Shown piece by piece: positions 58,675-64,000 of a stretch of DNA of 64,000 nucleotides. The position numbers and the translations under genes were made by a program. Numbering within the stretch: position 1 is the first letter of the stretch; every line of letters starts with the position of its first letter. The DNA is from Kribbella antiqua (GTDB lineage: Bacteria > Actinomycetota > Actinomycetes > Propionibacteriales > Kribbellaceae), in contig NZ_SLWR01000015.1 in the NCBI RefSeq assembly GCF_004345665.1, forward strand, positions 62,001-126,000, given 5' to 3'. Below the pieces are notes generated by a model, which was not told the origin of the DNA, made no database searches, and worked only from the letters and a program-made list of their open reading frames with translations.

Positions 58675-59692
58675 TGACAGCCTTCTTTCGAACCAGGATG
58701 GGCAACAACGCGATCAGGCAACCAACCACGGTGTCGAGGAGCCGGTAGCCGACGGTCGACAGTGACGGCGTCCGACCAAGATCGAGAAGCATGACCAGCA
58801 ACGGCGTCATCACCGTCGCGTACGCCGCGTAATTACGTGCCTTGAGCAACGGTCGTACGCCGCCCAGGACCGTGACGACGGCAACGATCGCCCACGACGG
58901 CGGCACCCACAGGATCAGCGTGCCACCGATCAGCACGCCGGCACAGGTCCCGGCGCATCGTTCGACCGCCCTGGGCAGCGACCCGCCAGATCGCCGTACG
59001 ACGATGACGACAGTGAGGGCGATCCAATACGCCTTTGACTGATGCCACAGCGCGCCGATCACCTCCGCGGTCGCCAGGCAGACGGTCAACTGCAGCGGGT
59101 ACCGCCAGCCGTCGATCGTCCGCAGGATGCGCCGCCACCGACGCCACAAACTCCGGTACGACGGCCGTGCCGCAACGCTGTTCTGGTCACGGGAGAGCGC
59201 CGAAGCGATCAACGTCAGCACCACGGCCCACGCGGCGCCGAGCGCAAACCACTGCGCGACCTCGACCGGATCATCGACCCGGCCGAAACCAGTGGCGATA
59301 ACTGTGAAGCAGCTGAACCGTGTCGTCGCATCAGCCATCCACCGGTTGAATCCGCCAAGGACGGCCGCAACCGCCGCGAGCCCGACAACAACCGCCGCGG
59401 TGGTCCAACCTCGCCCGCCCGCAGCCGAACCGAGATAGCCAGCCGCTGTCACGACCAGAGCGACGCCGGCAGAGCGCAGAGCCGCGGCCCGCACCCCTGG
59501 CGCAGGAGAAACAAGGGTCGCCATGGCACCGAGCGCAGCGAACGACCCATGAACCAGGTGCCCAGAGATCACGCCGTACGTAACGGGGGCTGCGAGAGCG
59601 AGAGCCGCCGTGATCAGCTGACTGACACCGGCGGGCGCTTCCTGGGACCAGCGCAGCAGACCGCGCGGCGCGAAGGTCTGAGCGACGGTCAT
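58664..59692 (-). CDS. FUSC-family (aromatic acid exporter-like) membrane protein
   Basis: A 342-residue membrane protein with two sets of four to six helices, each followed by polar stretches, as in FUSC/YccS/aromatic acid exporters. Blocks: GHLVHGSFAALGAMATLVSPAPGVRAAALR (about 44-73) and the second-half QSKAYWIALTVVIVVRRSGGSLPRAVERCAGTCAGVLIGG (about 218-257), the FUSC repeat. Probably exports aromatic or other weak acids. Divergent from a MarR gene, and overlapping the GH13 start. Confidence 0.75.
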   Translation of the reverse strand: MTVAQTFAPRGLLRWSQEAPAGVSQLITAALALAAPVTYGVISGHLVHGSFAALGAMATLVSPAPGVRAAALRSAGVALVVTAAGYLGSAAGGRGWTTAAVVVGLAAVAAVLGGFNRWMADATTRFSCFTVIATGFGRVDDPVEVAQWFALGAAWAVVLTLIASALSRDQNSVAARPSYRSLWRRWRRILRTIDGWRYPLQLTVCLATAEVIGALWHQSKAYWIALTVVIVVRRSGGSLPRAVERCAGTCAGVLIGGTLILWVPPSWAIVAVVTVLGGVRPLLKARNYAAYATVMTPLLVMLLDLGRTPSLSTVGYRLLDTVVGCLIALLPILVRKKAVNVG

Positions 59693-59768
59693 AGTAAGCC
59701 GACCTTAGCATCGTGCAGCGTCAGCACCAACGAGATTTCGAAAAATAGTAAGTGATAGCGTAGTAATC

Positions 59769-60203
59769 GTGGAGCATATCAGACAGACTGCGACCGCGCT
59801 TCGGAGGGCGAGCACACGGCTGGCGTTGCGCCTGCGCGTTGAGCGGCCAGCCGACGGGACGAGTGGCGCCGGGCTGACCGTGCTCGGCCTGCTGCACCTG
59901 CGCGGGAAGCTGACGGCGAGCGAGCTCGCTGCCGCCGAGCGGGTTCAGCCGCAGTCGCTGACCCGGGTGCTCGCTGCACTGGACGAGAAGGGCTTGATCA
60001 GCCGCTCACGGGACAGCCGGGATCGCCGCCGCCAGACCATCGAGCTGACCGACCGCGGTCTGCAGGTGCTGATCGAGCACGTCCGGCAGTCCGACGACTG
60101 GCTCCTCCAGGCGATGACTGAGCAACTGAGTCCGACCGAACTGGAGGTCCTCCGGCTCGCGGCGAACCTGATCGAGCAGCTCCTCGAAGGACGACCGAGT
60201 TAA
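59769..60203 (+). CDS. MarR-family regulator
   Basis: A 144-residue winged-helix regulator starting at GTG 59769. The DNA-binding region reads LTASELAAAERVQPQSLTRVLAALDEKGLISRSRDSRDRRRQTIELTDRG (about 47-96), the MarR D-x-R-D-x-R wing. MarR proteins sense phenolic or lipophilic compounds, and the divergent gene is an aromatic-acid-exporter relative. The A+T-rich gap (59730-59766) has two TAGTAA words, 15 bp apart, that may be its site. Confidence 0.88.
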   Translation: MEHIRQTATALRRASTRLALRLRVERPADGTSGAGLTVLGLLHLRGKLTASELAAAERVQPQSLTRVLAALDEKGLISRSRDSRDRRRQTIELTDRGLQVLIEHVRQSDDWLLQAMTEQLSPTELEVLRLAANLIEQLLEGRPS

Positions 60204-60216
60204 GAGATTAACCCGG

Positions 60217-60918
60217 CTAAGGTTTCTGGCCGAAGGCGTGGCGCCGGATCCAGGCGTGCATGGCGATCGCGGCAGCGGCGCTCGCGTTGATCGAACGGGT
60301 CGAGCCAAACTGGGCGATCGACAACACATCCGCGCAGATCGCATGCGCCTCCGCCGTGAGCCCCGGACCCTCCTGGCCGAACAGCAGCACGCACCCGGCC
60401 GGCAACTCGTAGGTCTCCAGCGGCACCGAGCCGGGCAGGTTGTCGATACCGATCACCGGCAGCCCCCGCTCAGCGGCGTACGACGCCAAGTCCTCGAGCT
60501 GCGGGTGATGCCGGACATGCTGGTAGCGGTCGGTGACCATCGCGCCGCGGCGGTTCCACTTCCGGTTCCCGACGATGTGCACCTCGGCAGCCAGGAACGC
60601 GTTCGCCGTCCGCACCACCGACCCGATGTTCAGGTCGTGCTGCCAGTTCTCGATCGCGACATGAAACGGATTCCGCTGCCGATCCAGATCCTCGACGATC
60701 GCCTCGAGCTTCCAGTACCGGTACTTGTCGACCACATTCCGCCGGTCCCCCGCCGCGAGCAACTCCGGATCCAGCCGCGGATCCTCCGGCCACTCCCCCA
60801 CCCAAGGCCCAACCCCAACCTCCGCCACCCCCACCATGTCCGCCCCGATCAGCTCCCGGTCAACAGCACCGGAAGTGATCGGGGAGTCACGGAATTTCTC
60901 GTCGCTAAGGTCATGCAC
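60217..60918 (-). CDS. TrmH/SpoU-family RNA 2'-O-methyltransferase
   Basis: A 233-residue SPOUT methyltransferase. Motif 1 NIGSVVRTANAF (about 96-107), motif 2 LLFGQEGPGLTAEAHAICADVLSIAQFG (about 178-205) and motif 3 RSINASAAAAIAMHAW form the trefoil-knot SAM site. The N-terminal 75 residues are an extension of unknown role. It methylates a ribose in rRNA or tRNA. Starts at GTG 60918; its start region overlaps the possible upstream end of the divergent DedA frame. Convergent with MarR. Confidence 0.88.
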   Translation of the reverse strand: MHDLSDEKFRDSPITSGAVDRELIGADMVGVAEVGVGPWVGEWPEDPRLDPELLAAGDRRNVVDKYRYWKLEAIVEDLDRQRNPFHVAIENWQHDLNIGSVVRTANAFLAAEVHIVGNRKWNRRGAMVTDRYQHVRHHPQLEDLASYAAERGLPVIGIDNLPGSVPLETYELPAGCVLLFGQEGPGLTAEAHAICADVLSIAQFGSTRSINASAAAAIAMHAWIRRHAFGQKP

Positions 60919-60942
60919 AGGTTGGGACGCTACCCTGTCGGC

Positions 60943-61647
60943 GTGCTTTCACTTGTCGCGATGCTGATGCCGAACTGGATGGACCCGGAGTACCTGCTGA
61001 ATTGGCTGGGTGACTGGGCCCTCTGGGGGACGGCCGCGGTCGTGTTCATCGAGTGTGGCTTGCTGTTCCCGATCCTGCCAGGTGACTCGCTGCTGTTCGC
61101 CGTCGGCCTGTTCATCGCGCACGGGACGATCGACGTGCCGTTGTGGCTCGCCTGCGTGATCCTGACCGTTGCGGCGTTCCTCGGCAACGTGTCCGGTTAT
61201 TACATCGGGCGTGCTCTCGGTACGACGTTGTTCCGCAATCCGAATGCCCGGTTCCTCAAGCCGAAGTACATCGAGCAGACGCACGAGTTCTTCGAGCGGT
61301 ACGGTCCGCGGGCGCTGGTGATGGCGCGGTTCGTGCCGATCGTGCGTACGTTCATCACCATCGTGGCGGGCGCCGGGAAGATGGACCCGAAGAAGTTCTT
61401 CCTCTGGACCGGCATCGGCGCCGTCCTCTGGGCCACCGGCATCACCCTGCTCGGCCACGCGCTCGGCCAGGTCAAGTTCATCCACGACCACCTCGAGTCC
61501 GCGCTGATCCTGCTGGTGCTGATCTCGCTGATCCCGATGGTCGTCGAGTACGTCCTCGCCAAGCGCCGCAACAAGGCCGCATCCGCCGACCCCGCCGCAG
61601 CCCCCACCGGCCCGAAGCACGCCGCCACCAACCACCGCAACCACTGA
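60943..61647 (+). CDS. DedA-family membrane protein
   Basis: A 234-residue VTT/DedA protein with five or six helices and two re-entrant half-helices. Family blocks: VVFIECGLLFPILPGDSLLFAVGLFIA (about 31-57) and YGPRALVMARFVPIVRTFITIVAGAGKM (about 117-144), with the acidic and arginine residues needed by DedA proteins. They act as undecaprenyl-phosphate or lipid flippases tied to proton gradients. Start uncertain: GTG 60943 preferred; ATG 60961 and ATG 60913 are alternatives. The C-terminus is a charged Ala/Pro/His tail. Confidence 0.85.
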   Translation: MLSLVAMLMPNWMDPEYLLNWLGDWALWGTAAVVFIECGLLFPILPGDSLLFAVGLFIAHGTIDVPLWLACVILTVAAFLGNVSGYYIGRALGTTLFRNPNARFLKPKYIEQTHEFFERYGPRALVMARFVPIVRTFITIVAGAGKMDPKKFFLWTGIGAVLWATGITLLGHALGQVKFIHDHLESALILLVLISLIPMVVEYVLAKRRNKAASADPAAAPTGPKHAATNHRNH

Positions 61648-61688
61648 GCCCTGGCCTGCCAGCGAGCCCGGCACTGCGCCAAGCGGGG

Positions 61689-62921
61689 TCAGGCAGCACC
61701 GAGCTTTGTGCGGAGGTGGGTTAGGCAGAGTTCTAGGGGGACTGAGGGGACTCCCTGGGCGAGGGATTCGAAGGGGGCGCCGGCGAGGAGGCGCTGGACG
61801 TCGGCTGGTCTGAGGCGGACGTGTTTGCTGACGAACTGGCGTTCGGACAGGTCGATTCGTACGTCGAGGTCGCGCATCGCCGCGTGGATGCGGCTGACGC
61901 CGTAGAACTCCGGCTTGGCGCCCTTCTCCAGCCACCGGCCGTACCCGAGCACCTCGGTCTCGATCCGTACGTCGCGCATGGCCGTGCTGACCAGGCCGAG
62001 CTCCTCGCGAAGCTCCCGCTCCATCCCTGCAGCGATGGCATCCGGCAGCCGGTCCCGCCCGGCGAGGTCTACCGGCTCCAGACTGCCCGAACCGCTCGGC
62101 GCCACCAGCCCGGCCGAGGACCGCGACGCCACCCCCTGGTGGACCAGCAGCATCCAGCCGTCGGAGGTCAGTGCGACCGTGGAGACGCCGACCTGGTTGC
62201 CAAGCTCGGTGTCGCTCAGCGGAATCAGCCGCCCATCGCCAGCGACCAGATGCCGGGTGATGTCCGCGACCACGCGCCCCATCCGCCGGCTCAGCCACTG
62301 CTGACCGGCCAGGTAGTTCGACGCCATCATGTCGAAGTACCGCACCTGCTGCAGGTGGACCTCGCCGCCGGCCGGATCAGGATCGCCGCCGAGCCTGATG
62401 TTCAGCCCGTCGAACGGCGGGGCCGCCGTCCGCGCCCGCTGCGACCGGGCCAGCGCGATCACGGCCGGCTTGATCGCCGCAAGGTCCGGCGGCAGCACGT
62501 ACGGGCGTGACTCGAGTACGAATGGCCGGTCCAGACTCCGGTCGATCGACGGGCTGGTGACCACGCGGCCCTGCGCACAGCGGACGACCTCCCAGTCACC
62601 GTCCAGAACGACGTCCGGTACCGGATGGTCGATCGTGTAGAGGTCGCGCAGTTCCTGCCGTACGTCGATCCAGTCGCTGACCAGCGGGATCAGACCGATG
62701 ACCGCCAGTACCACCGCGATGACACCGGAGCCGAGGGTGTCTACACCGAGACCGAGTACGCCGATGATCGACAACGCCGTACCGGCGATGATCGCCCAGT
62801 TCTTCGCCAGCAGCAGCCGGGCCCATCCCCAGGTGGCCCCGAACCGTTGGCGGGCCAAGAGCCGGACTCCGTGGCGGACCGGTTGTGCGGGCGCCCGCGT
62901 AGCGGCGTCGATCTCTCCCAT
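61689..62921 (-). CDS. Membrane protein with a C-terminal NUDIX-like domain
   Basis: A 410-residue protein. Two membrane helices lie near residues 40-80 (WAIIAGTALSIIGVLGLGV and SGVIAVVLAVIGLIPLVSDW). A long soluble part follows, whose C-terminal region (about 235-390) resembles NUDIX hydrolases: GLVAPSGSGSLEP... and AIAAGMERELREELGL, matching the R-E-x-x-E-E core of the Nudix box, although the leading G-x5-E part is not clean. Start taken at the ATG at 62921. NUDIX fused to membrane helices is uncommon; function unknown. Confidence 0.55.
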   Translation of the reverse strand: MGEIDAATRAPAQPVRHGVRLLARQRFGATWGWARLLLAKNWAIIAGTALSIIGVLGLGVDTLGSGVIAVVLAVIGLIPLVSDWIDVRQELRDLYTIDHPVPDVVLDGDWEVVRCAQGRVVTSPSIDRSLDRPFVLESRPYVLPPDLAAIKPAVIALARSQRARTAAPPFDGLNIRLGGDPDPAGGEVHLQQVRYFDMMASNYLAGQQWLSRRMGRVVADITRHLVAGDGRLIPLSDTELGNQVGVSTVALTSDGWMLLVHQGVASRSSAGLVAPSGSGSLEPVDLAGRDRLPDAIAAGMERELREELGLVSTAMRDVRIETEVLGYGRWLEKGAKPEFYGVSRIHAAMRDLDVRIDLSERQFVSKHVRLRPADVQRLLAGAPFESLAQGVPSVPLELCLTHLRTKLGAA

Positions 62922-62991
62922 GAGCGGACATTCTGCCGACCACGGGATCCAAAGCCGCCACTGGCGGACAGTGTCCGCCGTCACACGCCAG

Positions 62992-63405
62992 TCAGTTGCC
63001 GAACGGGAAGTGGGGCTCCGACCAAATCCAGTCCGTGCTGAGGGTGGCGAGGGTGGCGATCTCGACCGGGCCGTGCGGTAGCGGGCCGACCACCTGACCG
63101 GAGCCGAGTGAACAGGCCACCCGGATCCGGTCCGCCGCCTGGTACCAGACCAGGGCTCCCCGTGGCGCCGCCCCTTCGCACAGCAGGGCGTGATGATCGA
63201 GCCACCGCACCGCGTCGGCCGCGTCGTGCCAGCCGCTGTCCCGGGCGTAACCGAAGGCCATCCGCTGGAACTTCAACGTCCAGTCCTGCCAGGCCGTCGA
63301 CCCCAACCGTTCCAGCTGCCAGGTCAGCGCCGCCTCAGTGTCGCGCGGGTTCGACACCCGCGCGGGCATCTGGCCGCGCTCCACAACAACCTCCCCCCAG
63401 GCCAT
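62992..63405 (-). CDS. Hypothetical protein
   Basis: A 137-residue soluble protein with many Trp and charged residues (ALTWQLERLGSTAWQDWTLKFQRMAFGYARDSGWHDAADAVRWLDHH). The second half is beta-rich (LVWYQAADRIRVACSLGSGQVVG). No domain recognised. Start chosen at the ATG at 63405 with GGGGGACGG upstream; longer in-frame starts exist at 63438 and 63477. It may belong with the TPR gene upstream on the same strand. Confidence 0.5.
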   Translation of the reverse strand: MAWGEVVVERGQMPARVSNPRDTEAALTWQLERLGSTAWQDWTLKFQRMAFGYARDSGWHDAADAVRWLDHHALLCEGAAPRGALVWYQAADRIRVACSLGSGQVVGPLPHGPVEIATLATLSTDWIWSEPHFPFGN

Positions 63406-63547
63406 ATCCGTCCCCCGTCCGCCGGCCCGCCGTGGCATGAACAAATGGTGTCGCAGCCGGATACAGCCGCCGTACATTACTCACCGTCGCAGTACGACGG
63501 ACTCAGCCCGCGTACGACGGATTCGCCCGTACAGCAAGCCGGTGCGG

Positions 63548-64000
63548 TCAGCCCGCAGCCACCGTGGAGTCGAAGGTGGCCAGCGCGCGGCGGCACTCGG
63601 CAGCCCGCTCGTCGTTACCGGCCTGCTGCCACACTCGCGCGGCCCGGTTGAGAGTACGACGTGCAGAGTCGACGTTGCCCGTGGACGCGTACAGCTGCCC
63701 GAGGTGCTGCGCCGCCGCACCCTCGACACTGCGGTCACCCAATCGATGCCCGATGTCGATGGAGTCGAGCAGCATCTTGCGAGCCGCGGCGACCTCGCCG
63801 CGCTCCATCAGCGCGTGCCCGAGCTCAGCCCGCGTGTACGCCGCGCAGTGGTCGTCGCCCATGCCGTTGAAGATCGCCAGCGCGTTCTGCAACTGGCGAA
63901 CGGCCTGGTCGTAGCGCCCCTGTCGAGCCCGCAGCGCCGCGATCCGGCGCCGTACCTTGGCTTCGCGGTGGTTGTCGCCGAGCCGTACGCCGAGCAGGAA
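63548..64000 (-). CDS. TPR-repeat protein, C-terminal fragment
   Basis: The frame is open to the window edge and gives the last 150 residues of a helical repeat protein. Tetratricopeptide repeats are visible, including YDQAVRQLQNALAIFNGMGD, ELGHALMERGEVAAARKMLLDSIDIGHRLGD, and QHLGQLYASTGNVDSARRTLNRAARVWQQAGN, in 34-40 residue periods. These match the C-terminal TPR region of actinobacterial SARP/LuxR/NB-ARC-type regulators or stand-alone TPR proteins; the N-terminus is outside the window, so the class cannot be told. Confidence 0.8.
   Translation of the reverse strand, partial: FLLGVRLGDNHREAKVRRRIAALRARQGRYDQAVRQLQNALAIFNGMGDDHCAAYTRAELGHALMERGEVAAARKMLLDSIDIGHRLGDRSVEGAAAQHLGQLYASTGNVDSARRTLNRAARVWQQAGNDERAAECRRALATFDSTVAAG

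Overview
The window is G+C-rich, densely packed chromosomal DNA from an actinobacterium. GTG starts, ATGA/TGATG overlaps, a DmdR/IdeR-type iron box, GntR/UTRA, TetR and ECF regulators, DUF1707 and DUF3151 proteins, and abundant secreted polysaccharide-degrading enzymes all fit. A soil member of the Propionibacteriales such as Kribbella is my best guess, but that is inference. I saw no rRNA, tRNA, CRISPR array or intact insertion sequence.

Left part (1-24 kb): the C-terminus of PTS enzyme I, a cupin/GNAT pair, an exported serine hydrolase, and an ECF sigma factor overlapping a membrane protein that is its likely anti-sigma. Purine biosynthesis then runs through the window on the minus strand: purS-purQ-(membrane phosphatase-like gene)-purL, purC, purB, purD and, further right, purA. 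Between these lie a FAD monooxygenase divergent from a TetR gene, a YkcB/YkcC-like polyprenyl-phosphate sugar-transfer cassette beside a low-complexity membrane protein, and a decayed ECF sigma factor with the remnant of an exported partner.

Middle part (23-41 kb): small catabolic and exported proteins, an FKBP, a siderophore ABC uptake operon divergent from a siderophore-interacting reductase across an iron box, a clan-A-like glycosidase with a PA14 domain, an alginate-lyase-family protein, a TetR/SDR pair sharing twin operators, a methyltransferase and a membrane Ser/Thr kinase.

Right part (41-64 kb): a VOC/AraC pair; an intact DUF433 antitoxin followed by a truncated PIN-like toxin; a large rhamnogalacturonan-degrading protein (esterase plus PL11 lyase) split by an apparent one-base deletion; an MFS transporter; ComB; DUF3151; HNH nuclease; AbiEi-like protein; class II aldolase; a GntR/SIS amino-sugar pair; an intradiol dioxygenase; GH13 and FUSC genes beside a MarR regulator; TrmH and DedA proteins; a membrane NUDIX protein; and a TPR protein running off the end.

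Structural points of note are three damaged loci (21.2-22.0 kb, 42.7-43.0 kb, 46.6 kb), two tandem-repeat tracts (41-bp units at 14.4 kb, about 26-bp units at 27.7 kb), and long perfect inverted repeats at 10.8 and 55.5 kb. I found no clearly new multigene system. The strongest leads are the split pectinolytic enzyme, the broken toxin and the membrane gene inside the purSQL operon.
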